Shown here one piece after another: positions 53,297 through 62,611 of a stretch of 64,000 nt of DNA. The notes under the pieces are model-generated. The model was not told the DNA's origin. It ran no database searches and worked only from the letters and a program-made list of their open reading frames with translations. A program made the translations under genes and the position numbers. Source of the DNA: an uncultured Flavobacteriaceae bacterium (GTDB lineage Bacteria > Bacteroidota > Bacteroidia > Flavobacteriales > Flavobacteriaceae); contig CAJJAZ010000006.1 of NCBI GenBank assembly GCA_905182295.1, positions 124,001-188,000 of the forward strand, given 5' to 3'. Position 1 is the stretch's first letter. Each line of letters starts with the position of its first letter.

Positions 53297-54415
53297 ATGA
53301 TAGAGATTAGAGAAGCCATTGGTAAGAAAGGAATCAAAGACTTTGTTTGTTTTCCATTCTCTTTATATAAAGACAATCCTTATTGGGTACCTCCTATTAT
53401 TAAAGATGAAATGGAGGTTTTTGATCCTTCAATTAATCCGGTTTTCAAAACAGCTCAAGCACATTTTTTTTTAGCCTATATGGATGGTGAAATTGTAGGA
53501 AGGGTTGCGGCTATGATCAACTGGATTGAGGTTAAAGAGCAAAAAATAAAGAAAATGCGCTTTGGTTGGATGGATTTCATAGACAACAAAGAAGTCTCTA
53601 AAGCGCTCATCGAAAAAGTAATCGTCATTGGTCGTGAACACGAATTAACCTATATGGAGGGTCCAGTAGGCTTTTCTAACTTAGATAAGGTAGGTTGCCT
53701 TATTGAAGGTTTTGATCACATAGGGACCATGATTACTTGGTATAACCACCCTTATTATGCAGCACATTTTGAATCATTAGGATTTGTCAAGGAAAAGGAA
53801 TACATGGAAAACACCTTTCCATTTAGCAATATAGATCCAAGCCTTTTTAATAAGGCACAGGAACTCATCAAAAGACGTTATAAACTCAGAGCACTCAATT
53901 TCACTAAGACCAAAGATATTTTACCATACGCAGATAAAATGTTCGGTTTATTCAATGAAAGCTATGCAAATCTATCTTCTTTTGTGCCTATCACGGAGGT
54001 GCAAAAAGCGTTTTTCACCAAGAGATACTTGTCTTTCATTAATCCTGAATTTATAAAATTTGTTTTTGATGAAGCAGACAACTTAGTGGCTTTTGCCATT
54101 TTAATGCCCTCCTTTTCAAAAGCCTTACAAAAAGCCAATGGACGTTTATTCCCCTTTGGATTATTTCACTTACTACAAGCGAGAAGAAAATCTAAAGACA
54201 TTATCTTTTATCTCATTGGGGTCCATCCAAAATATCAAAACAAAGGACTTACAGCCATTCTATTTCATGAATGTTGGATTGCATGTAATAAAAAAGGCAT
54301 TGAAAAATGTATTAGAACCCCTGAACTAGAAGAGAATATAGCCATAAAAAATTTGTGGAGTGCTTTTGATCCAAAAGTGCACAAGCGCAGGAGAACCTAT
54401 AAAAAATCCTTATAA
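53297..54415 (+). CDS. GNAT-like acyltransferase
   Basis: 372 aa cytosolic protein. Family marks are FVCFPFSLYKDNPYWVPP, MEGPVGFSNLDKVGCLIEGFD and the C-terminal acetyltransferase-like IGVHPKYQNKGLTAIL with a pyrophosphate-binding Q/R-x-x-G/A-like loop. Homologues are sometimes misnamed GTP cyclohydrolase. The substrate is unknown. It lies 37 bp after the barrel protein gene and ends in a strong bidirectional terminator. Confidence 0.82.
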   Translation: MIEIREAIGKKGIKDFVCFPFSLYKDNPYWVPPIIKDEMEVFDPSINPVFKTAQAHFFLAYMDGEIVGRVAAMINWIEVKEQKIKKMRFGWMDFIDNKEVSKALIEKVIVIGREHELTYMEGPVGFSNLDKVGCLIEGFDHIGTMITWYNHPYYAAHFESLGFVKEKEYMENTFPFSNIDPSLFNKAQELIKRRYKLRALNFTKTKDILPYADKMFGLFNESYANLSSFVPITEVQKAFFTKRYLSFINPEFIKFVFDEADNLVAFAILMPSFSKALQKANGRLFPFGLFHLLQARRKSKDIIFYLIGVHPKYQNKGLTAILFHECWIACNKKGIEKCIRTPELEENIAIKNLWSAFDPKVHKRRRTYKKSL

Positions 54416-54450
54416 AAAAGCCTGATAGTAAAACTATCAGGCTTTTTTTT
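54414..54450. terminator. Bidirectional intrinsic terminator
   Basis: AAAAAAGCCTGATAGT and its complement form a 16-bp perfect stem with a 3-nt loop, flanked by A and T runs on both sides. It lies between the convergent GNAT-like and CapB-like genes and fits both directions. Confidence 0.9.
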
Positions 54451-54476
54451 ATGTGTTTGACTTCTTGGAAAAATAT

Positions 54477-55736
54477 CTATTCTCCCATAGCAGCACTTAC
54501 TGCAGCAGAAAGTCTTTTATAAGTGCCATTTTCTAAACGCTCTCTGATCGCTGAGAAAGCGGTTAACGTAAGGTCTATATCTTCTTGTATATGGGTTGCT
54601 GTAGGAATTAATCTCAATAAAATCAAGCCTTTAGGTATTACAGGATATACTACTATAGAACAGAAAATTCCATGGTTTTCTCTAAGGTCTTTTACCAAGG
54701 CCATAGCCTCTGGTATACTTCCATTCAAATACACAGGGGTAACACAACTTGTCGTAGTCCCTATATCAAAGCCTTGTGCTTTTAGACCCGATTGCAACGC
54801 ATTAACATTACGCCATAAATTTGCCTTGAGCTCTGGTTGAGTTCTAAGCATATCTAAACGCTTCAAAGCTCCTTTAACATAAATCATTGGAAGCGACTTT
54901 GCGAACATTTGCGAACGCAAGTTGTATTTTAAATAGTCAATAATTTCTTTATCTGCAGCAATAAATGCACCAATACCTGCCATAGATTTTGCGAAAGTTG
55001 CAAAATAAACATCTATGTCTGCCTGTATGCCTTGTTCCTCACCTGCTCCAGCACCTGTCTTACCAAGTGTTCCAAAACCGTGGGCGTCGTCTACTAATAA
55101 TCTAAAGTTAAATTTTTGTTTAAGGGCTACAATTTCTTTTAGTTTTCCTTGCTCACCCCGCATACCAAACACACCTTCTGAAATCACTAAGATCCCTCCA
55201 CCAGTTAGTTCTGCCATTTTGGTAGCGCGCTCTAGGTTTTTTTCTAAACTCTCCATGTCGTTGTGCTTGAAAGTAAAACGTTTACCCATATGCAAACGAA
55301 CGCCATCTATAATACAAGCGTGTGCGTCTAGATCATAAACGATAATGTCGTCCTTAGAAACCAAGGCGTCTATGGTAGACATAATACCCTGATAACCAAA
55401 ATTTAAAAGATAAGAAGCTTCTTTTTCTACAAATTCTGCCAATTCATTTTGTAATTGCTCGTGAAAATCAGTATGACCACTCATCATTCTAGCCCCCATA
55501 GGATAAGCAGCACCATGTTCTAGCGCTGCAGCACCATCTACCGCTTTAATCTCTGGCAAATTAGCTAATCCTAAATAATCATTGATGCTCCAGGTAATGA
55601 CTTCTTTTCCCCTAAAAGACATTCTATTGGAAATAGGTCCTTCTAATTTAGGAAATACAAAATACCCTTCTGCTTGTGAAGCCCATTTTCCTAATGGGCC
55701 TTTATTTTCTTTAATTCTTTCAAAAAGATCTCTCAT
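54477..55736 (-). CDS. Alpha-oxoamine synthase, probable cysteate C-acyltransferase (CapB-like)
   Basis: 419 aa from the ATG at 55736 (the -7 element at 55756-55763 excludes the ORF-track start). PLP fold-type I, alpha-oxoamine synthase family: the PLP Lys lies in YFATFAKSMAGIGAFIA, the Asp in LLVDDAHGFGTLGK, and NLRSQMFAKSLPM is conserved. The motif is nearer to serine palmitoyltransferase than to BioF or Kbl. Because a cysteate-synthase-like gene directly precedes it, condensation of a long-chain acyl-CoA with cysteate to make the sulfonolipid backbone of capnine is my best reading. Serine palmitoyltransferase is the alternative. Confidence 0.85.
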   Translation of the reverse strand: MRDLFERIKENKGPLGKWASQAEGYFVFPKLEGPISNRMSFRGKEVITWSINDYLGLANLPEIKAVDGAAALEHGAAYPMGARMMSGHTDFHEQLQNELAEFVEKEASYLLNFGYQGIMSTIDALVSKDDIIVYDLDAHACIIDGVRLHMGKRFTFKHNDMESLEKNLERATKMAELTGGGILVISEGVFGMRGEQGKLKEIVALKQKFNFRLLVDDAHGFGTLGKTGAGAGEEQGIQADIDVYFATFAKSMAGIGAFIAADKEIIDYLKYNLRSQMFAKSLPMIYVKGALKRLDMLRTQPELKANLWRNVNALQSGLKAQGFDIGTTTSCVTPVYLNGSIPEAMALVKDLRENHGIFCSIVVYPVIPKGLILLRLIPTATHIQEDIDLTLTAFSAIRERLENGTYKRLSAAVSAAMGE

Positions 55737-55755
55737 GCGTGTTTTTTCTAAGCTA

Positions 55756-55763
55756 CAAAAGTA
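55756..55763 (-). promoter_or_regulatory. -7 element of the CapB-like gene
   Basis: TACTTTTG on the minus strand, 19 nt before the ATG at 55736, so the gene has a promoter of its own. Confidence 0.6.
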
Positions 55764-55841
55764 ATTAATTTTTAACAAGACACCTCAATTATTTAGTGTC
55801 TGTGTCTGTACTTATTTTAATTTAAGTATGATTTAAAGGCA

Positions 55842-56876
55842 CTATAGTGAAGTCTTTTGCGCTTCTAATACTTGAGACTCCTCTAAGAAGCCTTGTGCAG
55901 ACATCCACTCGTCAGAGTAAATCTTACTCATATATTTTGAACCGTGGTCAGGAAATATCACAACGACCTTAGCGTTTTTATCGAAGACGCCAGAGGCATG
56001 AAGTTGCTTCACTCCCTGTAACGCAGCTCCAGAGGTATATCCTGCAAAAATACCTTCGGTTTTGGAAATTTCTCTTGCTGTATGAGCACTTTCATGATCG
56101 GTCACTTTTATGAAATAATCAATGGCGCTAAAATCAGTGGCTGTGGGGATTAGGTTTTTCCCTAAGCCTTCTATTCTATAGGGGAAAATGTCTTCTGGAT
56201 TAATTTCACCAGTCTCATGATAGCCTTTTAAAATAGATCCATATGCATCTATTCCAATCACTTTAATAGCCGGATTCTGCTCTTTTAAAAACTGCGCCGT
56301 CCCAGAAATAGTTCCACCAGTTCCGCTACAAGCTACCAAATGGGTGATTTGACCATTGGTGTCTTCCCATATTTCAGGACCTGTACTGCGGTAGTGAGCC
56401 TCTGTATTAAGGCTATTGAAATACTGGTTAATATAAATAGAGTTTGGGGTGTTTTTATGAATGGTCTTAGCTACCTCGTAATAAGATCTTGGATCGTCTG
56501 CGCTAACATGTGCTGGGCAAACATGAACCTCAGCGCCCATAGCCCTTAACATATCTATTTTATCTGGAGAAGATTTAGAGCTCACTGCCAAAATACATTT
56601 ATAGCCTTTTATAGCGCTCACCATGGCCACGCTAAAGCCTGTGTTTCCTGAGGTAGTTTCTATAATAGTGTCTCCTGGTTTCAATAAACCTTTTTCTTCT
56701 GCTATAGCAATAATATGTTGTGCAATTCTATCTTTTGCGGAATGACCAGGGTTAAAAGCTTCTAATTTGGCGTAAAATTCACCGTCAAAACCACGAACGG
56801 TTTTTTGAAGTTGTACAAGCGGTGTTTTTCCTATAAGGGGTAGGATACTGTTGTGAGCATGTATCTTTTTGTGCAT
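55842..56876 (-). CDS. Cysteine-synthase-family PLP enzyme, probable cysteate synthase (CapA-like)
   Basis: 344 aa fold-type II PLP enzyme. The Schiff-base Lys is in [12 protein letters not shown], where CysK has P-x-SSVKDR; the PLP phosphate loop is [13 protein letters not shown], and the Gly-rich [11 protein letters not shown] also binds the phosphate. The departure at the Lys motif and the extended C-terminus set it apart from housekeeping CysK. CapA converts O-phosphoserine and sulfite to L-cysteate, the headgroup of sulfonolipids. I base the CapA call on the CapB-like gene 100 bp downstream (55842 to 55736), so it is inference. Confidence 0.82.
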   Translation of the reverse strand: MHKKIHAHNSILPLIGKTPLVQLQKTVRGFDGEFYAKLEAFNPGHSAKDRIAQHIIAIAEEKGLLKPGDTIIETTSGNTGFSVAMVSAIKGYKCILAVSSKSSPDKIDMLRAMGAEVHVCPAHVSADDPRSYYEVAKTIHKNTPNSIYINQYFNSLNTEAHYRSTGPEIWEDTNGQITHLVACSGTGGTISGTAQFLKEQNPAIKVIGIDAYGSILKGYHETGEINPEDIFPYRIEGLGKNLIPTATDFSAIDYFIKVTDHESAHTAREISKTEGIFAGYTSGAALQGVKQLHASGVFDKNAKVVVIFPDHGSKYMSKIYSDEWMSAQGFLEESQVLEAQKTSL

Positions 56877-56895
56877 GTAACTGTTTTTGATTTAG

Positions 56896-56913
56896 GTATT
56901 CTCAAGAGAATAC
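56896..56913 (-). promoter_or_regulatory. Palindromic operator at the CapA-like promoter
   Basis: GTATTCTC-AA-GAGAATAC, a perfect 8+2+8 dyad, lies 4 nt downstream of the -7 box, over the predicted start of transcription. A 2-nt loop is too tight for a stable RNA hairpin, so a dimeric DNA-binding protein is the likelier reader. Confidence 0.6.
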
Positions 56914-56917
56914 ATAG

Positions 56918-56925
56918 CAAATTTA
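56918..56925 (-). promoter_or_regulatory. -7 element of the CapA-like gene
   Basis: TAAATTTG on the minus strand, 41 nt before the ATG and beside the operator palindrome. Confidence 0.6.
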
Positions 56926-56936
56926 ATTGTTTTTTT

Positions 56937-58997
56937 TTAAACGACTATTTTTTGGGCTAAATCTAAAATAAAGGCATATTCTTTGGCAATTTCTTTTAAA
57001 GCCTCGAACCTACCTGAAGCACCTGAATGTCCTGCTTCCATATTAGTGTTAAATAGTAAAGTATTTTGATCGGTCTTTAAGTCCCTTAATTTAGCTACCC
57101 ATTTGGCAGGCTCCCAATACTGTACTTGAGAATCGTGATAACCCGTTATAATCAATGTATTTGGGTAGTCTTGGGCACTGACATTGTCATAAGGAGCATA
57201 AGACATCATATAGTTGTAATAATCCGCTTCATTTGGGTTACCCCATTCGTCATATTCCCCAGTAGTGAGTGGAATACTACTGTCTAACATGGTGGTGACT
57301 ACATCTACAAATGGCACACTGGCAATAATCCCTTTGTATAAATGTGGGGCCATATTCATGACTGCCCCCATTAAAAGTCCACCAGCAGATCCGCCATAGG
57401 CGAACAAACAGTTAGCAGCAGTGAATTTTTCTGAAATTAAAAATTCAGAACAGGCTATAAAATCTGTAAAAGTATTGCGCTTACTAAGCAATTTACCGCC
57501 ATCATACCAAGGTCTTCCCAAATATTCACCCCCACGAATATGTGCAATAGCGTAAACAAATCCCCTGTCTAATAAACTCAGCCTTACGGTAGAAAAATAA
57601 GGATCTGAGGTATGCCCATAAGAACCGTAACCGTATTGGAGTAAAGGACTGCTTCCATCCAAGGGGGTGTCTTTGTGGTACACCAATGAAATAGGAACCT
57701 TTACACCGTCTTTAGCAGTAGCCCAAACCCTTTGAGAAGCATAATTTTCCTCTTTAAAAGCCCCCCCTAAAACTTCTTGCTGCTTCAAAAGTTCTTTGGA
57801 TTTAGTAGCCATGTTATAATCATATACACTAGCAGGAGTAGTCATACTATTGTACCCAAAACGTAGCATTTCTGTGTCAAAATCTGGATTTGTTCCTACA
57901 TATGCGGTATAGGTTTCATTGTCAAAAGGCAGGTAATGAGGCGGTGTACTGCTGTCCCATGGAACGATTTGAATACAGCTTAAGCCGTGGCTTCTCTCTG
58001 AGAGTATGTAGTAGTCTTTAAAGATGGTAATGTCTTCAAGCAACACTTCAGGTCTATGGGGTGTAAAATCCTCCCAATGAGACATATGGGTGTTAGATTC
58101 ATGAACTTTCATGACCTTGAAATTAATCGCTTCATCTTTGTTTGTCAATACATAAAAGTGATCTCCATAATGGTTTAAATCATATTCTAAACCTCTTGTT
58201 CGAGGGCTAAAAACAACTGGGGTAGCTTCTGGCTGATCTGCTGGAAATATACTGTATTCCGTCGTTAGTGTACTCGAAGACCCAATGACAATATATTTCT
58301 TGCTCTTGGTTTTAAATACATACGCATTAAAAGTTTCATCCAATTCTTCATAAATCTTTACATCATTACTGTCTTCACCTAATTTGTGTCTAAAGATAGC
58401 CTCTGATCGCAAGGTCTTCTCGTTTTTAGAAGTATAAAAAAATGTTTTGTTGTCTGCAGCCCAACTGGCACTTCCTGTCGTATTCTCAATTCTGTCGGTC
58501 AACAGCTCACCCGTAATAATATTTTTAACATGCAAGGTGTACTGTCTCCTAGACACCGTATCTGTAGAAAAAATACATAAAGTATTGTCTGGACTCACAG
58601 AGAAACCTCCCAAACTAAAATACTCGTAGTTTTCAGCCAAAACATTACAGTCTAACAACAATTCTTCTTCAGCAGACAAATGCCCTTTTTTACGGGTATA
58701 AATAGGATATTCTTTTCCTAGCTCATACTTGGTAATATACCAATAGCCGTTGTGCTTATATGGAACAGAACTGTCGTCTTCTTTTATCCTAGACTTCATT
58801 TCTTCAAAAAGAAGGTCTTGAAAGTCTTTTGTATGTGCTGTAGCCTGTTCGTAATAATTATTCTCTGCTTCTAGGTACTCGATCACTTCTGGGGCATCTC
58901 TTTCATTCATCCAGAAATATGGATCTACTCTTTCGTAACCTAAATGTGATAGTGTTTTATTTTTCTTTGCTGCCTGAGGCGTATTAGGAATAGTCAT
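56937..58997 (-). CDS. S9-family oligopeptidase (oligopeptidase B type)
   Basis: 686 aa from the ATG at 58997; a -7 element at 59018-59025 coincides with the GTG used by the ORF track. The N-terminal seven-bladed propeller (residues 1-400) is followed by the alpha/beta hydrolase with the Ser in AYGGSAGGLLMG, the Asp in GYHDSQVQYWEP and the His in EAGHSGASGRF. YGYGSYGHTSDPYFS and HIRGGEYLGRPWYDGGKL are oligopeptidase B marks. It lacks a signal peptide, so it is cytosolic or periplasmic by another route, and degrades peptides after basic residues in the classical family. Confidence 0.93.
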   Translation of the reverse strand: MTIPNTPQAAKKNKTLSHLGYERVDPYFWMNERDAPEVIEYLEAENNYYEQATAHTKDFQDLLFEEMKSRIKEDDSSVPYKHNGYWYITKYELGKEYPIYTRKKGHLSAEEELLLDCNVLAENYEYFSLGGFSVSPDNTLCIFSTDTVSRRQYTLHVKNIITGELLTDRIENTTGSASWAADNKTFFYTSKNEKTLRSEAIFRHKLGEDSNDVKIYEELDETFNAYVFKTKSKKYIVIGSSSTLTTEYSIFPADQPEATPVVFSPRTRGLEYDLNHYGDHFYVLTNKDEAINFKVMKVHESNTHMSHWEDFTPHRPEVLLEDITIFKDYYILSERSHGLSCIQIVPWDSSTPPHYLPFDNETYTAYVGTNPDFDTEMLRFGYNSMTTPASVYDYNMATKSKELLKQQEVLGGAFKEENYASQRVWATAKDGVKVPISLVYHKDTPLDGSSPLLQYGYGSYGHTSDPYFSTVRLSLLDRGFVYAIAHIRGGEYLGRPWYDGGKLLSKRNTFTDFIACSEFLISEKFTAANCLFAYGGSAGGLLMGAVMNMAPHLYKGIIASVPFVDVVTTMLDSSIPLTTGEYDEWGNPNEADYYNYMMSYAPYDNVSAQDYPNTLIITGYHDSQVQYWEPAKWVAKLRDLKTDQNTLLFNTNMEAGHSGASGRFEALKEIAKEYAFILDLAQKIVV

Positions 58998-59017
58998 ATA
59001 ATTACATTTAAAAGCCA

Positions 59018-59025
59018 CAAAATTA
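59018..59025 (-). promoter_or_regulatory. -7 element of the S9 peptidase gene
   Basis: TAATTTTG on the minus strand, 20 nt before the ATG at 58997. Confidence 0.6.
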
Positions 59026-59059
59026 CCTAATAAATAAGAGGACTCACTTACATTATACG

Positions 59060-60082
59060 TTAAAAACGATTTAAAATTGACAATAAATGGCTGTGCATTT
59101 CATCGGTGTAATTAAGGTGGGTCACCAATCGCAATTTTCCTGATCCCATTGAAATTAACCTAATGTTGTTTTTATTCATTTTATCCATAAACGCATTGGT
59201 GTCCAATACAGACTCATTGAGCTCAAAAATGATGATGTTCGTATCTACAGGAGATACAGAGAAAATAAAGGCTTTCTCAGATAAGATTGCTTCAATCTCC
59301 TTGGCTTTCCTATGGTCCTCTTTAAGTCTTTCTCTATGATGGTCTAAAGCATAAATACCCGCTGCAGCTAAGAATCCTGCTTGTCTCATACCACCACCAA
59401 AAACCTTTCTTACCCGAAGTGCTTTGGCTATAAAATCTTTAGATCCCAATAGTACAGAGCCCACTGGGCAACCCAAACCTTTAGAAAAACAGACACTTAA
59501 AGAGTCAAATAAGGTGCCGTAAATTTTTGGATCTTCTCCAGTCACAGCGAGTGCATTCCAAATTCTTGCCCCATCTAAATGAAATTTAAGTCCGTTAGCG
59601 GTGCACACTTCTTTAATCGCTTTCATTTCCTCGAAATCCCAAATAGCTCCTCCACCTTTGTTGGTCGTGTTTTCTAAGCTTACCAAAGTGGTCATAGGAC
59701 TGTGGTAAAAGTCCGGAGGATTAATGGCAGCTTTTACCTGCTGAGCGGTAATCATACCCCTGTGTCCTTCTATTAATTTACAAGACACTCCAGAATTAAA
59801 GCTCACTCCCCCACCCTCATAATTAAAAATATGGGCATAATGATCACATATGAGCTGCTCTCCTGGTTGTGTGTGAACTTTAATCGCAGTTTGGTTGGCC
59901 ATAGTCCCCGACGGAAAAAACAAAGCAGCTTCCATACCAAATAGTGCCGCAGTTTTTTCTTCCAGGGCATTTACCGTTGCGTCTTCTTTAAATACGTCGT
60001 CTCCTACTTTAGCAGACATCATGGCCTCTAACATACCTTTGGTAGGCGTAGTGACCGTATCGCTTATTAAATTAATTTCCAT
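59060..60082 (-). CDS. ltaE: Low-specificity threonine aldolase
   Basis: 340 aa from the ATG at 60082 (the ORF track starts one codon earlier at TTG). PLP enzyme that cleaves threonine and allo-threonine to glycine and acetaldehyde. DTVTTPTKGMLEAMMSAKVGDDVF is the family N-terminal signature; the PLP Lys is in DSLSVCFSKGLGCPVGSVL near residue 200 and the Asp in FHLDGARIWNA. The ATG is 10 bp after the stop of the metalloprotease gene, so it is in an operon with it. Confidence 0.95.
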   Translation of the reverse strand: MEINLISDTVTTPTKGMLEAMMSAKVGDDVFKEDATVNALEEKTAALFGMEAALFFPSGTMANQTAIKVHTQPGEQLICDHYAHIFNYEGGGVSFNSGVSCKLIEGHRGMITAQQVKAAINPPDFYHSPMTTLVSLENTTNKGGGAIWDFEEMKAIKEVCTANGLKFHLDGARIWNALAVTGEDPKIYGTLFDSLSVCFSKGLGCPVGSVLLGSKDFIAKALRVRKVFGGGMRQAGFLAAAGIYALDHHRERLKEDHRKAKEIEAILSEKAFIFSVSPVDTNIIIFELNESVLDTNAFMDKMNKNNIRLISMGSGKLRLVTHLNYTDEMHSHLLSILNRF

Positions 60083-60092
60083 CAATACAGAA

Positions 60093-62489
60093 TTAAAATG
60101 AGCAATTCATCCCTATAGGAGATCCATCTGGTTCAGTTGGAGCAGGAATTACCTTAAAGGATTCTGGAGATTTCATGAATGCGTTATACCTTCTGAAAAG
60201 CTCTTGGTCATACAAATCTTTAGAGATCGATAATTTCCCTGCCTTTTCTTTTAAAAAGGAATGTACTACAGCATTCACTTGTGGGTGAACCATTTCTTGC
60301 TGGGCCAAATTCAATAAATGCGTAAACACCCTAAAGTTAATGTTCCACTGCACATTTTTAATATAGTTATCCTTGTGTTTTAGGCCAATAGTGCCCTGCC
60401 ATAAAGCAGACAACACAGCCTGTAAGTCTAACTGACTGTTGTCTAGCGCCTTTTGCTGAATTAATCTAGTAGCCCGCTGTGGGTGTAACAAAAATCCTAA
60501 AGTCATGTCTGCAGAAGTTTCTGGTGCAGACAAAGGGTCAAATGTCACGCCTGTTTTTCCTTTAAAAGATTCTCTACCACTATTATAAGAAGGAGATCTG
60601 GGAGGGAAAAGTGTTAATTTTTCTTCAGGAATAGCCATTTCAGCAGCGTTTAAAGTGCGTAACAACATCCTAAGCGCCTCTTTTTGGTCTTTGACAGCAA
60701 TAGTATAAGCATCTGATTGATTACTCCCTTTTACCTGGTAGCTATAATCAATACCACCAATGACTTTAGCGACTGCCTCTGCCTGATAGCGATGAAAAAA
60801 ATACAAAGGCACAAACACGTCTTCTAATACAGATAGCGGTTCTCCTTGGCGAATATTATGAATACCAAACTGATCAATCGCTTTAGAACGCACCTCCAAA
60901 ACGTCATTTAATCCCTGTGCTGCTGTTGCGCCATTGTCCCAAAGGTGGGCAAAAGCACTCGCACTTCCAGCAGGTCTCGCATCTGAATCTGATAAGTATT
61001 TTTGGCCTTCAGCCGATGCCGCTTCCAAAATAGCATTCAAAGCAGCTTGCTCATCTTTTACACTGTCTGGAAAATCACTGTAGGAATAGGCAACACTTAC
61101 CTTATCCCAAGACCCAATACCCGTTTCATAAGCATTAGAAAAAGATACTTCACCTTCTTTAAGCTCGAATTGAGGGTGTGGGTAATCCATTACAGAGGCT
61201 TTTTGGTGTGCACTTGCAGCAAAATTGTGCATAAAACCTAAGGTGTGGCCAATTTCATGGGCAGACAATTGTCTGATTCGAGAAACAGCCATAGCTAACA
61301 TATCTTGGTGGTTTTCATCTCCATCTTTAAAGGGTTCTTTACTGAGCGCTTGTGCAATCATAAAGTCTTGTCTAATTCTTAAACTTCCCAAACTCACATG
61401 TCCTTTTAAAATTTCTCCAGTACGAGGATCCGAGACGTTACTACCATAACTCCACCCCCTAGTAGACCTATGAATCCATTGAATGACATTATACCTTACA
61501 TCTAGAGGATCTGCGTCTTCAGGCAACATTTTAACTTGAAAAGCATCTTTGTATCCTATGGCTTCAAAAGCCTGATTCCACCATCTACCTCCCTCTAAAA
61601 GTGCTGTTCTCACTGGTTCTGGAGTCCCATTGTCTAAATAATAAATAATAGGCTCAACTGCTTCACTCACTGCGGCATTGGGATCTTTTTTTTCTAATCT
61701 ATGTCTGGCTATATATCTTTTTTCAATAGGGCTACTCACAGCTGTAGCATAATCTAAATAAGAAAAGGAGTATGCTCCAGACCTAGGATCGTACTTTCTT
61801 TTTTCAAAATCCAATTCAGGTAAGGCCACAAATGAATGGTGTTGTGCTACAGTCACAAGATCTGGACTAGGCACCACAGACCTTAAATACCTTCCTTTGG
61901 CTTTTCCCTTAAAGGTGAGCATAACATCTATTTCAATATTTTTTGGAAAAGCTTTTGTGCGTGCCAAATTCATAGCACTTTTGGATTTATCTAAAGTAAA
62001 ACTTCCCTGATTCGATTGTTGTAAACGATCGCTCACACCATGGGCATCTTGCATTAAAAAATCAGTAATATCTATAATATAGTTACCGTTAGACATGCTT
62101 TCAATAGGGAAACCAAATAATACGGAAGAAGCAAACGCCTGCTTAACAGATTCCTTTTCCAGGACATTGTCCGTAAGGGCCCTATATTGAAGGTTGGGCT
62201 GAATGAGCATGAGCTTATGCCCCATTTTTTTAAATGACACCACACGTTCCCCATCCAATTGGCCTCGATCTAAACCAATATCATTACTACCAATACCGCT
62301 GCTCAGGGAATTAATGTAGAGAAACTCTTGGTCTAATTTTGCCACCTCTAAATAAATTTTATCTGAGTCAATATCGTAATAGAAAGGAAAATAGCCATCG
62401 AATTTTTGAAATTGGGTTTTGTTTAAATTGAATTGACCAAAAACAAAACTGCTCATTAACAAGCAACAAAGGGTGTGAAAAGCGCGCAT
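60093..62489 (-). CDS. Secreted zinc-dependent metalloprotease (DUF5117 type)
   Basis: About 798 aa from the ATG at 62489, which begins a clean signal peptide (FHTLCCLLMSSFVFGQ). The ORF-track ATG at 62525 adds 12 residues and cannot be excluded. The zinc site is HEIGHTLGFMHNFAAS (about residue 418 from 62525), with the Met-turn-like SVMDYPHP; this marks a metzincin-like protease of the DUF5117/DUF4953 group. No T9SS C-terminal domain is seen, so a periplasmic or membrane-associated location is likely. It is first in an operon with ltaE. Confidence 0.88.
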   Translation of the reverse strand: MRAFHTLCCLLMSSFVFGQFNLNKTQFQKFDGYFPFYYDIDSDKIYLEVAKLDQEFLYINSLSSGIGSNDIGLDRGQLDGERVVSFKKMGHKLMLIQPNLQYRALTDNVLEKESVKQAFASSVLFGFPIESMSNGNYIIDITDFLMQDAHGVSDRLQQSNQGSFTLDKSKSAMNLARTKAFPKNIEIDVMLTFKGKAKGRYLRSVVPSPDLVTVAQHHSFVALPELDFEKRKYDPRSGAYSFSYLDYATAVSSPIEKRYIARHRLEKKDPNAAVSEAVEPIIYYLDNGTPEPVRTALLEGGRWWNQAFEAIGYKDAFQVKMLPEDADPLDVRYNVIQWIHRSTRGWSYGSNVSDPRTGEILKGHVSLGSLRIRQDFMIAQALSKEPFKDGDENHQDMLAMAVSRIRQLSAHEIGHTLGFMHNFAASAHQKASVMDYPHPQFELKEGEVSFSNAYETGIGSWDKVSVAYSYSDFPDSVKDEQAALNAILEAASAEGQKYLSDSDARPAGSASAFAHLWDNGATAAQGLNDVLEVRSKAIDQFGIHNIRQGEPLSVLEDVFVPLYFFHRYQAEAVAKVIGGIDYSYQVKGSNQSDAYTIAVKDQKEALRMLLRTLNAAEMAIPEEKLTLFPPRSPSYNSGRESFKGKTGVTFDPLSAPETSADMTLGFLLHPQRATRLIQQKALDNSQLDLQAVLSALWQGTIGLKHKDNYIKNVQWNINFRVFTHLLNLAQQEMVHPQVNAVVHSFLKEKAGKLSISKDLYDQELFRRYNAFMKSPESFKVIPAPTEPDGSPIGMNCSF

Positions 62490-62597
62490 AGAATAGGTTT
62501 TTAAGGCGGTTATTAAAAGAGACATCGGCCTGGAAAGGCCATAAATTAAGTAAAAACTAAATTTACTAAAATAGATGGTACAACCAAGGGTAAATAG

Positions 62598-62605
62598 TAT
62601 TTTTG
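62598..62605 (+). promoter_or_regulatory. -7 element of prfB
   Basis: TATTTTTG on the plus strand, 6 nt before the first possible ATG (62612) and 15 nt before the second (62621), so the prfB leader would be very short. Confidence 0.5.
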
Positions 62606-62611
62606 CTCAAA

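Noticed and set aside
60093-62489. Type IX secretion signal on the metalloprotease
   Set aside because: The C-terminus (PDGSPIGMNCSF) has no T9SS domain motif.
62527-62540. GGCCT-GGAA-AGGCC hairpin upstream of the metalloprotease gene
   Set aside because: Only a 5-bp stem with no T-run; too short to claim as a regulatory element.
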